Below are positions 1 to 10,886 of a DNA stretch of 64,000 bases, piece after piece. The translations under genes and the position numbers were made by a program. Numbering within the stretch: position 1 is the stretch's first letter; the number at the start of each line of letters is the position of its first letter. The notes beneath the pieces were generated by a model, which had not been told where the DNA came from, did no database searches, and saw only the letters and a program-made list of their open reading frames with translations. Source of the stretch: Sternotherus odoratus (lineage: Eukaryota; Chordata; Testudines; Kinosternidae); contig JAVMKO010000001.1 in the NCBI GenBank assembly GCA_032164245.1, positions 169,561,434-169,625,433 on the forward strand, in the 5' to 3' direction.

Positions 1-1180
1 ACTTATGACAAGGTCTTCATTAGAAATCCACTTGTGCCCTCTGGATCCCAGTGTCGCCTTGCAGAAGTAAACTCGATTTCATGGATGTGGAAACTGCACC
101 CATTTTTCTCTGCTTCTAAGAAAGAAGCACTTCTATGAATACAAGTAAACTCTGAAATGGACTCAAGTTTTTAGGTGAGATTTCTAAGCCAAAAACTGGG
201 GGAGACCATTTTGCTAAAGAGCAACTCTCCCTTGTCATGCTAGTAGTGTGAGAGCCCAGTGAGATGAAATGAAGTCAGTTTCCAACTTGCTTTAGTATTA
301 ATCAGCTGAAGAAAACTTAAGATGCGAATTATTAAAAATAAGTTAAACCTGTATCCAAACAGGCGAGAGACGGGGGCTATGTGATGTCTGTACTGCAGTC
401 AGGGTGTAGTCAGGGTGTATGATTGCATCCTATGTAAATGTACACAAGCTAGTTCGCATACTGGAGCTGTGAAGCTATGGTACATGTCATAGCTGAATAA
501 TTACCTGCATGTCATTGTGAGCCATCCATGCAAGTAATTATTCAGGGTTCCAGGGAGACCTGGGCAGCCAGCACTGCCAAAACTTCACTGCTCCCATCTC
601 CAAGCTAGTTGGATTAAAGCTTGGGTATGTTCAAACCTGTAATTGCAGTGTAGACACATCCGGGTTTACATTTTCTTCTGTTAGGTTAGGATGTTGGCAG
701 TCTCACAAATAACACGGATTTTCAACAAGAAGGCTCCCTCCAGCACAAGTCTCAGAAATGCTAACAAAATTGAAAACTTTATATTTCCCTCTCTCCTTTG
801 CTGCATCCTGAACAATGTTGTTTATACTGTGAACTTTTCAATTGGTGTTTTGAACAAAAGGTGTGTGTGTGTGTGTGTGATAGATTTTTTGATTTCTGAG
901 CATTTAGACCAGGTATTGGGCAATTCCTATTCAAGACTTCATTACTAAGACTTGTTTTCGTTTAGAGGGTTAATTGGGTGAGTTAGCAACTGTTGATCTT
1001 GACTTAGTTCTATAGCTGCTTATCCCTAAATAAAATATTAAGATGGTTTCAGTTCAAAACACTTTGTTTCTCCAGGAATGGGCAGACATGACCGGCATTC
1101 CTTGCTGCATAGAGACAAGTCTGATGTGAACAAACCGTCGCTCTCTGAAATTAACTCAAAAATTCTTTTTCTGCCTAAAG
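1..1180 (+). other. PDXK: PDXK intron (5' part off window)
   Basis: Non-coding sequence upstream of the first visible PDXK exon. A short GT microsatellite lies near 861-880. The reading frame that opens at 1078 runs through the acceptor into the exon, but the part before 1181 does not resemble pyridoxal kinase and is intronic. I recognise no other element in this stretch. Confidence 0.6.
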
Positions 1181-1264
1181 GTTACACAAGGGATCCATCA
1201 TTCCTTGCAATGGTGGTTGATATCGTTCAGGAGTTGAAGCAACAGAACTCTGACCTGGTGTACG
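1181..1264 (+). CDS. PDXK: PDXK exon, residues ~83-111 (partial gene)
   Basis: First visible coding exon of pyridoxal kinase, the cytosolic enzyme that phosphorylates pyridoxal, pyridoxine and pyridoxamine with ATP to make pyridoxal 5'-phosphate. The exon opens after a pyrimidine-rich AG acceptor (CTGCCTAAAG, ending at 1180) and closes at a GTAAGG donor at 1265. It has two leading bases, 27 codons and one trailing base. It encodes [20 protein letters not shown] and seven more residues, a near match to the vertebrate segment that follows the LTG of the ribokinase-like core. The 5' exons (residues 1 to about 82, including the substrate-binding N terminus) lie outside the window. A longer open frame around the exon (1078-1527) is read-through into both introns. 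Confidence 0.93.
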
Positions 1265-4200
1265 GTAAGGACTTGATGGCTTTTACCCTTTCCGGTCTCA
1301 TTATTTTATCTGCACATGTTGAAATCACTTCAGGTGAAGTCAGGTGCTCTGGTATGATTCTGAATTTCTCAACAATGCCCTATTTTGATCTTGCTGAGAC
1401 TCCATTGGAATGTCAGTTTAGTGTTGCTAAAGTGATTTATTTTTTTTCTTTCTACTTTTGTGCCTTCTGGTACTTTTCTTGCATCATGCTAGCAGCCAGC
1501 CAAAGAAAGATATGCCTTAAGGAGTGATCCTCTCTATCGATCAGAGTCCCGTGAAATCTTATCTAGTTGCTGCTGTTTGTTGCTTAGCAATGAGGGCCTA
1601 AGATGTACTGATAATACTGAAAACTGAAGTTTTCTCTTGATCCTCAGATACATTGGCCTGTGAAGGTATCAGTCACATCCTGGCCTTTTTATTTCTGAAA
1701 GGCTAGTTCAGACTCCAGGACCATTTAGTTCTGGACCTGTCTCTGAGATTACACATGAGGGCTGACAGGTGACAGTAATATTCAGCAGCCCATAGCTGGC
1801 CAGGCTTAAACCAGCAATCAAGGGACGAAAGTCTGCATTTCCCATGACCAGTCCCTCAAGTTATCCAGTTTCTTGATCATTGTAGGTACTTCGAATGGCC
1901 ACGGTCAAACCCTGCAGACTCTTTTCAGGCAGAACTCCCATTGAAATTGCGCAGTCAAGTCAGTGGGAGCTTTCCATGAATAGGGACTGCAAATGATGGC
2001 GTGACCCAATGGTCTTCAAAGTCTATAGAGCTGCATGGTCAGAACACTCCCCAAATGATTCACAAGCAATGATCAGTTGAAATAGATGACTCAGATACTG
2101 GGTTTATTAAACTGTTCCTGTAGCTAACAGAATTCTTATTCTGATAGGTGTTGATTGGTGGAGAATGTCTCAACTGAGCCGGTGGCACTTAGATTTCAAT
2201 CACTGACTTTGGCCTGCAGAACTGAAGAATTGTAACCACCCCATGTTGGCCAATCTAAGGTGTTCACCAGGTGCTAAACTGCGGAGGGGAAGGGGGTTCC
2301 TGTTTGCCCCATTCTAAAGTAGAGTAGTGATTTCAACACCTTTTAGGTTCATTCTGCTGTGTTGTGTAGAGTAGCCCGTAAATGAGTGCCTCATTCAGTT
2401 ATGTTTTAACAAATGTATTATAAATAGCAGACACTTCCTGCTGAAATAAAGAAAAGCATCAGTGGAACAGTTTGTAATCAACATTAAGAACCTTCTGTGA
2501 ACACCTTGAAATACATACTTCTGCTGACATTAAAAGACTCTGTCTATCCTGGAGTTCCAACTAAACCATATTTAAACAGTTCATGATGGAAACAACATGC
2601 CTACCTGGTGTCAAATCTCAGCATAAATGTCAAATTGTGTTAGTGTTTTTTGTGAACTCTTTTATATAGCCTAGAAGAGGGCGAGGTTGTACCATGGCTT
2701 TATAAAACCATTTTGTAACCTGGTTAGTACTATGTATACCAGGATTTGGATCAGTGTACATAGCAGCCTCTACCATTTCCAGGGACGGTGTATAACATGG
2801 TTGGAAAGACTTATCATTCTAACGCTGTCTTGACATGGTAAAAATTATAGGGTAGGCTGGCCTAAAGCCAGCACTGTACAGCAAAGAAGCATGTTTAAAC
2901 ATGACTCTGGCTAATGTGGTTTGAATCATCAGACTTTTGTTAGGCATCACAACTTAAATTTATGCTCAGAATATCTGCTTTACATTTTTTTTTAAAAGCA
3001 AACTGGGTCTTTTCATTTAAAAGAAACCATTTGAAGAGAAATATTTTTCATGAGTGGTGGTGTTTAATTGTTTAAACCTTCAACGAAAATATTTATCTGA
3101 TATGTTATGAAGCTCCCCAGAGCTTTGTTCTAGAGCATGAAATCAGAAAATAGACTATAAACAGAAACTAAAACAAGCCAGTTCAGTTTTACAGAATCAT
3201 AGGGTTAAAAGGAACCATAAAGGGACATCTAGTCTAATGGCCAAGATGCAGCATTTGTTGTGTTTAAACTATTCAAGACAGATGGCATCCAGCCTCCTTT
3301 TTGGAAACCTCCAAAGACTACCCTAGGCAGTCTGTTACATTGTCCTGCTGTTCTAACAGTTAGGAAGTTTTTCATGAGATTTAATCTAAATCTGTTGTGC
3401 TATAGTTTGAACCCATTGTCTCTTGTCCTGCCAGCTATGGAAAGAGAGACCAACCTTTCAACTATTTGAAGACACTATCATGTCCCCTATTATTCTCCTC
3501 TTTCCTAAACTGAACATACCCAGTTCCTTCAGCCTTTGGTCACATGGCTTGCATTCCATCCCTTGGATCATCTTTGTCATTCACCTCTGGATCCTGTCCA
3601 GTTTCTCTACATCCTTTCCATACATTGGTGACCAAAATTGGACCCAGGACTCCCTCTGAAGCCTAACTAGAGCCAAGGAGAGCAGTACTATGTCCTCCTA
3701 GGACTTGCATGCTATGCTTCTGTTAATGCAACCAAAAATTGCATTTGAATTTCTGACTCATGTTGAGGTTATGATCCACCACAACTCCCAGATCCTTCTC
3801 AGCAGTGCTGCTGCCAAGCTAGGTATCCCCATTCAGTATTTGTGCTTTTGTTTTTTCTTCCCTAAGGGTAGCACCTTACATACGTCTTTGTTGAATTTCA
3901 TTTTGTTATTTGTAGCCCAATTCTCCAATTTATCAAGACCCCTTTGAATTTTAGCTCTACCCTCCATAGTGTTTGCAACCCCTCCCTAACTTTGTGTCAT
4001 CTGCAAATTTGATCAGTATGCTTTCTATACCTTCATCCAGGTCATTAATAACAGTGGACAGAGAACAGATCCCTGTGAAGTCCCACCTGTCAAATTGGAA
4101 GGAGGTCTCATTATTCCATCAATAGTTATTAGTTAGTCAGTGTTTGCAGTTGTTTAACGAATTATGTTTCCACTTAATGATAGTTTATTGGCCATCTGAA

Positions 4201-5063
4201 AGAAATATAAAAAGTGGGCAGCCAAATAGCAGGAAATAAACTTAATTTTTAGAATTCTTTCAGTTTAATGAATTACACTATTGCTGGTAAGAGAGGTAAA
4301 GAACTTGTCTTTATGTGGTGCCAAATGCCGAGGTTGTTTCTCTGACAGGTTCCCTTTGAAACTAATAGAAGTTTGCCCTGAGCAAGGACTGGCTGAACAT
4401 TGAATAAGAACCTTGGGATTTGTGCCATGATTTCTATCTTGACCATGACTCTCTTAATACTGTGCACAGCATTGCTGTTCCACAACACATCACTGCCTGC
4501 TGGACTATTTCCACTCTTATTTTGAAATTAAAGTCACTCTGAATAGGCTATTAATGTGATTGATGCACCATAAATGTGTGTCTTAATCCTATTTTTATCA
4601 TGATTGGTACATGTCTACAGATCTGCTCTAGAAGAAGTTTCCTTCTTCATTAAAATAAAATAAGGCTTTTGTGTGATGCATTCTATACACTTAAGCTCCT
4701 CCCCTTTTCTTCCCATATTTCACTAATTTTTATTGCCCTGAATTGAGGCAGTGGTTCTCACCTTTTCCATCTGACAACACTCCCTCTTCCGCATCTAACC
4801 AGGACATCCCACCCCCAAAATTTAACAATATGAAGAAAGCAGAGTGATACCTGTTTTTGACATCCTCCTTCCTCCCCTTTCCCCTCCCCCTTCATGGATC
4901 GCAAACTCCTGCTCCGATGTACTGCAAGAGTGATTCAAATGACACAAGTTTATAAAATGACAGTGTTGTACCATGTCTGCTACTGTTGAGTAAAAGTATA
5001 TCTCCCCACAGGGACTACGCAAGGGTTCTTTGTTTTTAAGGTTGGTTTTATTTTTTGTTGCAG
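1265..5063 (+). other. PDXK: PDXK intron
   Basis: 3.8-kb AT-rich intron between GTAAGG at 1265 and the TTGTTGCAG acceptor ending at 5063. It contains the CR1 fragment at about 3190-4140. I recognise nothing in 1265-3189 or 4200-5040 beyond unique-looking sequence. Confidence 0.8.
3190..4140 (-). mobile_element. CR1-like LINE 3' fragment
   Basis: The + strand starts with AGAATCATAGGGTTAAAAGG, which is the reverse complement of the octamer-like CR1 3' tail and 3' UTR. It continues with recognisable CR1 antisense phrases: a run about a disease-like 'CTGGATCCTGTCCAGTTTC' stretch near 3590, 'GACCAAAATTGGACCCAGGA' near 3631, and 'GTCATCTGCAAATTTGATCA' near 3996. The copy therefore lies on the minus strand, is 5'-truncated, and is full of small indels and stops. 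CR1 elements insert by target-primed reverse transcription without long target duplications, and I could not define any here. It is an old, inactive copy inside a PDXK intron. Confidence 0.8.
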
Positions 5064-5110
5064 TGTGTGATCCAGTGATGGGTGACAAATGGAATGGAGA
5101 AGGCTCTATG
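5064..5110 (+). CDS. PDXK: PDXK exon, residues ~111-126
   Basis: A 47-bp exon that completes the split valine 111 and encodes CDPVMGDKWNGEGSM. It contains the conserved DPVxGD motif. With the C terminus taken as residue 312, the two aspartates fall at 113 and 118, the positions implicated in metal/ATP handling in mammalian pyridoxal kinase. The acceptor is TTGTTGCAG, a good consensus. The donor must be the GT at 5111 (ATG|GTTGGT), because the next exon starts in phase 0. That donor is weak, and a better-looking GTAATC lies 4 bp downstream. Using the downstream site would shift the frame. The exon is small, as its counterpart is in other vertebrates. Confidence 0.92.
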
Positions 5111-5394
5111 GTTGGTAATCGTCTGCTTGAACCATACTTAGATTGACAAGCTGCTTATACCAGAACAAAGCTACCTTGCTCAAACTTGAGTCTGAATTCC
5201 AGTGTTGCATTTATTAGAGCTCTTACTTTATTTGAACTATCAGTGAAAAATGTCCATGCTGTTCAACATGCGTTAGCCATCTATCATTGCAAAGTCCTCT
5301 CCATTGACAATGCCAACAAAACTGCCAGTGTGGATTTGAACACCTACCCACTAGCAACTAGTCTGGGGTGACTCATTTCCCATACAATTCCTAA

Positions 5395-5730
5395 CAGCCA
5401 TTAGCCAGAACTTTGACCTGGGTGGGACATGTGAGACTGCGCACTGCCCCTCTCTGCGGACACCGCCCCCCACCCCAGTTTCACTTTGGTCACAGTTCCC
5501 CATTCCCAGACAGTGGGAGTTGCGGGGGTGGTGCTTGCAGGCAGGAGCAGTATGCGGAGATCCCTCCCCGGGCCGCAGGGCATATTGGCTTCTTCCAGGA
5601 GTGACATGGGGCCAGCGTAGGCAGGGAGTCTGCCTTAGCAACAGCCCCATTGCACCACCGTAGGTTGCGATCGACTGGGAGAGTTTCCAGGATTGACCAG
5701 TCAATCACGATCGGCCAGTTGTGACCACTT
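5395..5730. repeat. GC-rich dispersed repeat segment
   Basis: An abrupt island of high GC in an AT-rich intron. The end around 5665-5725 (GCGATCGACTGGGAGAGTTT and on to CGATCGGCCAGTTGTGACCA) resembles the terminal part of a dispersed reptile repeat in which 'cgatcgactgg' phrases recur. I could not define target duplications or termini. The short frames on both strands here are by-products of GC content. Confidence 0.4.
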
Positions 5731-7054
5731 GTTTAGGCTTAGCGTAAATAAGTAGTTTTAATGTTTCCTTTGATTTTCTCCCTGAAGAGATAACTTCTGT
5801 TGGTCTTGCTCCTGGGGTTGTACTCTGGTACTAGCTTTACATGTCCCCAGGTTTTAAATACTGCCCTTCATGGGAAGCTGTTATGAACGTGAACGACGGG
5901 CAGACTTGCTGCTTCATTCGACATGATGAAGAGCATATCAGGGACAAGTGCAGCATCTGCAACTCCTTGACTAGGAGAACACCCATATCTGTTTAGGTAC
6001 AATGAGCCTCATGGAGAAATCCATGCGTCCGGCCTATGATCCAGGTCCCTCTGTGACTGAGAAAGTTGAGTACTCCTCCTTCAGAGGGCTCTGGCTCTTC
6101 CCTCTCCATCCAGTTCTCATGGTGGGGGACCTGTAGACCCCGGAGAGAAAAGTCATTCTCCTTCCCTGGGGCCATATTCCAAGGCTGCTATAACTCCCAA
6201 CCTTCTGAAAGTAAAGACTGCATCAAGATGGAAGAAGGGCTCCTTGAGCTCACACAGGAACTCCAGCTGCAGCATTTCATCTGATCTGGGCTCGCACTAG
6301 CTGCCTGGCACTGAGTGGAGAGTGAGTGCCTTTGAGTGCCGTTCCGCAATACCGTCTGAACTGACACACTCAACACCCGCTTCACTGGCTGGTGCTGACC
6401 TCATACAGTCAGTAATTCCAGTTCTGACCATGGCACTGATGCTGTGGACCCTGAGGTGCTGGTGGGCTTTCCTCCCGACATCCCAATTGTGGACGTTTGT
6501 GGAACAGCAATGTGGTCATCTGCCCACACATTTGCTAAGCACTATGTCGTCAGAATAGCTTCCTTTCACAGCCGTTATTCAAGTAGAATGTGTTTGGGAA
6601 TCACCTGAAGTGCACAGCCACTCAGAGGAACAATGGTTACTTCTCTGTACAGTAACTATGGGAGATCTGCACATATCCCTTCTTCCCTGCTCCTTCGGAG
6701 GCTAATGTTGGGAAGATACCAGCGAGAAGGAACTGAGGGGAGGTTGGAGTTGCCTCACCCTTTGTGCCCTTGGTTGGAGGCATAAGAACACATGGGCTGG
6801 CATGTGCACTATGGTAACAGGACTGCTGACTAAAAGTCTCTGTGTCAAGTGTACTGGGTCACCCACAGCTACAGTGGAAGGTACATGTGCACAACACGTC
6901 TCAAAGATAAATAGTCACGGTGCAAGATAAAAAGTAGCGGTTGTAACTAATTTTTTTTTTTTTGGAAGTGGTTTTGAGCCAGGAATCTTTGGTGTCCCCT
7001 CCCAGTCCACATTAATGAAGTTATTCTTACTACAACCATGCCAGCTGGAGAACA

Positions 7055-7160
7055 ATTCCTCATTTAACAGAGGCGCGAAACCGAGACACGGAGAGGTTAA
7101 AAGACTCTTCCAAAATTGCATAACAAGTCAGTTGCAAAGCTAGGAAGAGAGGCCAGGAGT
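7055..7160 (-). repeat. MIR/CORE-SINE-like fragment
   Basis: The + strand reads as the reverse complement of the MIR core: GAGACACGGAGAGGTTAAAA followed by AACAAGTCAGTTGCAAAGCT. It is old and diverged, and the ends are not precise. Confidence 0.5.
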
Positions 7161-7340
7161 TATGATGCCATTTATTGCTCTAACGTCTAAATATTCCTAC
7201 AGGTTGGAAACTGAGTAGTCCAGTACATTACAGAATGTATGTTAATGCATAGAAATAAAATTTAAATGATGGAAGATTACCCCATAACTTCCAAAGTGAG
7301 TTTTGGCAGAGTTCATTATCATTTTCCTGTTCTTTTTCAG

Positions 7341-7426
7341 TATGTGCCAAAGGAACTTCTCCCAGTCTACAGGGACAAAATTGTACCCGTTGCAGATATA
7401 ATAACTCCTAATCAGTTTGAGGCTGA
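7341..7426 (+). CDS. PDXK: PDXK exon, residues ~127-155
   Basis: An 86-bp exon between a TTCTTTTTCAG acceptor and a perfect GTAAGT donor at 7427. It starts in phase 0 and ends with two bases of a split glutamate codon. It encodes [20 protein letters not shown] followed by ITPNQFEA. The TPNQFEAE segment is the signature of the ribokinase-like family that lines the ATP site (T148 and N150 by ungapped numbering). This exon is highly conserved with vertebrate PDXK, with only conservative changes. Confidence 0.95.
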
Positions 7427-8307
7427 GTAAGTACTCATTTCTCGATGCTTAGTAAACCTGGGGCTAACAGCAGGAACAAATGAACTCCCTTCCTCCCATT
7501 ATACTCAATAAATTGGTTTTGTTTGTGTTTATGGGTTTTGTTACTGTTCTTTTTTAATTGTTTTTAAATAACTTCTTAGTAAATATTGGAGATTGCATGT
7601 TTTGTAAAAAAAAAATTGAATTTCGCCTTTTTAAATAACAACTCCCCAAAATATCCTATTTTCTTAAACATCTGAATTTTATAGTTACTTATAATTGACT
7701 GTGTACAAAAGTCATTTCTGGGGCTTATTGGAAAATATTTTTGTCCCCCACAAAAAATCAATTCTTCCCCCCCGCCCCCCCCCCAGTTTTTGATTTTTGT
7801 TGTTTTTTCACCAAATAGTCTAGCTGAAGACTGAAATAGTTGGCTTTGGAAATACCATAGCAACACCTCATGATCCCCTTCTCCTCTCTAGGCTGGGCTC
7901 CCAGATCAGTTTAAATCTCCCATGCTGCATCATGGTCTTGCCTCTTTTACTGAGGGAGTCCCATGTTTTTGGTTCATCATGGGAGATGGAAAAACGAGTT
8001 ATGAAGTGGTGGTGTTTGTGATGCAGAGAATTCACTGCAACATAACTTAGACCACCAATTGGTTTCACATTCAGAGCATATAAAATGTTGGTCAGTTGAC
8101 AATAAGATAAGAAATGTCTGTGTGTTGTATGCAAAGACATTGAAAGACCGTCTGGTACTACATGCTATTTAATATAGCCAATGGTTTGCTCAGGCCCTCT
8201 TGTAAACAAGATACCATGTACTTTATTCAGAGACTTAATCCTGGTGCGCAAAACAGAGTGATTGTCCATAGTATATATGCTTTTTAATCTTCTTTCTTGA
8301 CTGTTAG
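7427..8307 (+). other. PDXK: PDXK intron
   Basis: 881-bp intron with a T- and C-rich part near 7590-7800, including a poly-C tract at about 7769-7784. No mobile element recognised. Confidence 0.8.
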
Positions 8308-8353
8308 GTTGCTCACCGGCAGAAAGATTCACAGAGAAAAAGATGCTTTAGAG
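8308..8353 (+). CDS. PDXK: PDXK exon, residues ~155-170
   Basis: A 46-bp exon. One base completes glutamate 155, then LLTGRKIHREKDALE follows. The LLTG motif follows directly on the TPNQFEAE of the previous exon, as in all pyridoxal kinases. The acceptor is CTGTTAG and the donor is GTACAT at 8354. Ten bases into the intron a GT and TCTG microsatellite begins (8363-8399), unusually close to the splice site. The exon is intact. Confidence 0.93.
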
Positions 8354-8362
8354 GTACATAAG

Positions 8363-8399
8363 AGTGTGTGTGTGTGTGTGTGTGTCTGTCTGTCTGTCC
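8363..8399. repeat. GT / TCTG microsatellite
   Basis: About ten GT units followed by four TCTG units, immediately downstream of a PDXK splice donor. Confidence 0.9.
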
Positions 8400-9452
8400 A
8401 GAGGTCTGCCTGCAATTTTGCAGTTTATAATCTATGTCTTTAAAGCTTGCAAATAGCCTCCTGTCTCTCCTTCTCTGCAATTTCTCTGCGAAGCTGTAGT
8501 GATACAGGTCACACTTCATGCACAGAAAACTTTTTATGGTTAGTGTTGGAATGCTGAAGGAACATCTTTTTTAAAGACTTAAATAAAACCACAACAATGA
8601 TATTAAATAGAGCACTGTGGACTTAATGCCACTGAGATGTAAGGATGGGGTGGGGGGAGAAGAAGCCACCATATATTATAAATTATCACCCTGCTGATCG
8701 TGGAGAAATGCACTAATTAAGATAAAAACCATACTCTTCATTCAAATGACTGATGGGGTGTGCTAGCTGCTCCCCCTGCTGCCAGCATGAGACTCCTGTG
8801 ATAGCAACACTGCAGGACTAGTCTGACCAGCTTTCGCTCTGCCACAGGGCTTGCTAGAGAGGAAAAAGTTACCAGCAAGCTCTACAGTGCAGCAGGGAAC
8901 AGCACTGAGGAAACTGTGTGCAGGATGGGTTGGGCTCTGGGTCCTATTCTGCTGTAGGTAGCTGTAGCTGGAAGGTTCTTAACTTTAATTTTTAGAGGGA
9001 CTGAGTGTCTTACTGTCCAGAGAGCTGGGCAGCAGGATGGGGCTTGTGGTGCTCGCCCCGGAAGTGCAGAGGACTACCAGCCAGACTGCAATTATGGTCT
9101 TCAGATATTAGGCACAGAGGAACCTGAACCATGTCCCATGAAAGCTAGCATCATGATCTGACAATGTTCGAAGCTGCAGGTTTCACAAACATCCTGTTCT
9201 ATAATAAGGATTTGTCCTTGTAGTGTTAAATCCTCTCGTTCTTACACAAGATGAACAAATGTTGAAGTCTGCAGGGTTGGAACCATAAAGTGTAAAACTA
9301 TTAATTTAATGGAATGTTGATTTGAGGGACTAAGTTCTATTCTAACACACGCTTCCTTTCGGTGAATACAATTGAATCCTTCAATACAGGACTCTGGAAT
9401 GATTTCTCCTGATTTGATTTTTCACCTTTTTTTTAATGTTTATCTGAAAATT

Positions 9453-9491
9453 AGAATTAGTCTGTAAGGTGCTACAAGACTCTTTGTCGCT
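9453..9491 (-). mobile_element. 39-bp SINE-like insertion with 14-bp target duplication
   Basis: The segment AGTCTGTAAGGTGCTACAAG and what follows is the minus-strand version of the foldback SINE-like family seen at 10770, 34964, 36243 and 54083. It is flanked by a perfect 14-bp direct repeat, TTTATCTGAAAATT, at 9439-9452 and 9492-9505. Only an internal piece of the family is present, so the copy is truncated at both ends. The short insert and long duplication argue against a cut-and-paste DNA transposon. Confidence 0.7.
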
Positions 9492-10364
9492 TTTATCTGA
9501 AAATTGTATTCCAGTGGTCAGGCTGATGCCCAGGACAGTAGTGAACCTACAGCAGCTGTGATCTTTGCAGTTTTTCCTCCAGCAAAGCCATCTAAATGTC
9601 AGTTGCTGATTGTTCCCCAGCGGAGAGCAGCTCAAAATATCACAGCCAATTTTATTTTTATTCCTGATTTGCATCCCCCAGTGTGCCCTATCCAGGGAAT
9701 ACCCCTCTTGCTACTCACCACTAATTACAATAGCATCTTTGGTATTCTCCTCAATGGAATCAAGAGCCTAAGTAGAGTGAAGTGGTTATGCCGCTGGTCA
9801 CGCTTACAAGCCATTAACTTTCAGTTTGTATGTTTCAGTCCCACACAAGAATGATGATATGTTACTGAGTAACTGTTTTACAAATTCGTTGTCTACCAAG
9901 CAGTGTGGTTGCTGGGTGTTGACCCTTATTTACTGATAAAAATCTTTAAAAAACAATGATGTCTCAGCCAAGGAGGAGACAGTGTGGAAATACATGTACC
10001 TTACCGTTTGAAGACTAGTTTCTTGTAGGTTTTTTATTTTCCTTCTGGCCATGTTTTTCCTCAGCTCCCTGCAGCACTCAGGGGCTGTTCCACATGATTT
10101 CATCTGTCCAGCAAAGACCAAGGCTGGGGTCCTGGCTCCACCCAAGTCAATGGGAATTAAGTTAACAGTAGGACCAGAGTCTCACTTCAAGTGCAGAACA
10201 AATAGAACTGGTTGGGAATTTTTTGACAGAATGTTTTTTTTCATTAGAAAATGCAGATTTAATCAAAACACACTTTTCACAGAAATGTTTCTGTTTTCAT
10301 GAAAATTGAGTTGGGAAGGTTTTTCAGGTTGGTGGGGAGGGAAGAAAATGATCCTCCAAATACC

Positions 10365-10455
10365 TTGTGGTTAGGGCACCCTGCTTCGAATCAAACAGAG
10401 CAGGGACTTGAACTTGGGTCTCCACATGCCAAGCGAGCGCCTTATCCCCATGGCA
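10365..10455. repeat. tRNA-like SINE fragment
   Basis: CTTGTGGTTAGGGCACCCTG looks like a tRNA-derived A-box region. ACTTGAACTTGGGTCTCC, followed by GCGCCTTATCCCCATGG, looks like the inverted B box and head. This arrangement is typical of a tRNA-derived interspersed repeat, not a tRNA gene: no cloverleaf can be drawn. Confidence 0.4.
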
Positions 10456-10769
10456 ATTGGCTACTCTGGAAAACTGGGGGAAAGGGAGTCTCATGATTTT
10501 CTCCCCCCCCCCTCCCCCCCAAGACTCAAAGGCAGAATGAAAACAGTTTTTGAAATCTTGAAACTTTTTCCAAAATGGAATTAATGTTACCTAGACAGCT
10601 GTAATAGCAAGAGCAATTGCAGCATTGTATAACCCTCTGACACAATTATACATGGGCTGATGTTATAGAAGTGAATAAATCATGCTAGAATCTTAGATAA
10701 GCCTGCCTTGAAATTACCATGCTACAGCCTTGTATTCACTAAGGCTGGGCCACGGCTTAGGAACAGAAT

Positions 10770-10886
10770 CAACTAGCTGCGTTAGTCTGGAATTGCAGAA
10801 GTGACAAAGAGTCCTCTGGCACCTTAAAGACTAACTAAAGTATTGAAGCATAAGCTTTCGTAGGCTAATACCCACTTCGTCGCCTT
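10770..10886 (+). mobile_element. Foldback-family SINE-like element, single arm
   Basis: Contains the family core (GTTAGTCTGGAATTGCAGAA, then GGCACCTTAAAGACTAACTA, then AAGCATAAGCTTTCGTAGGC, ending in CCCACTTCGTCG). It is flanked by a 10-bp direct repeat GGAACAGAAT at 10760-10769 and 10887-10896. Only one arm is present, with the 5' end trimmed by a few bases relative to the fullest copies. Similar sequences in reptiles have been described as Chompy-type MITE-like elements. That name is from memory and was not checked. Confidence 0.75.

Larger units (their letters stand above)
5111..7340 (+). other. PDXK: PDXK intron
   Basis: 2.2-kb intron. It contains the GC-rich dispersed-repeat segment at 5395-5730 and a MIR-like fragment near 7055-7160. 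The stretch 5730-6950 holds several short open frames with no recognisable similarity, and I see no gene in it. Confidence 0.8.

Noticed and set aside
1078..1527. A 149-codon open frame as the start of a gene
   Set aside because: Only 1181-1264 matches pyridoxal kinase; the rest is intron read-through on both sides.
10365..10455. A tRNA gene
   Set aside because: A and B box-like phrases exist, but no cloverleaf can be drawn, and the arrangement is inverted as in SINEs.
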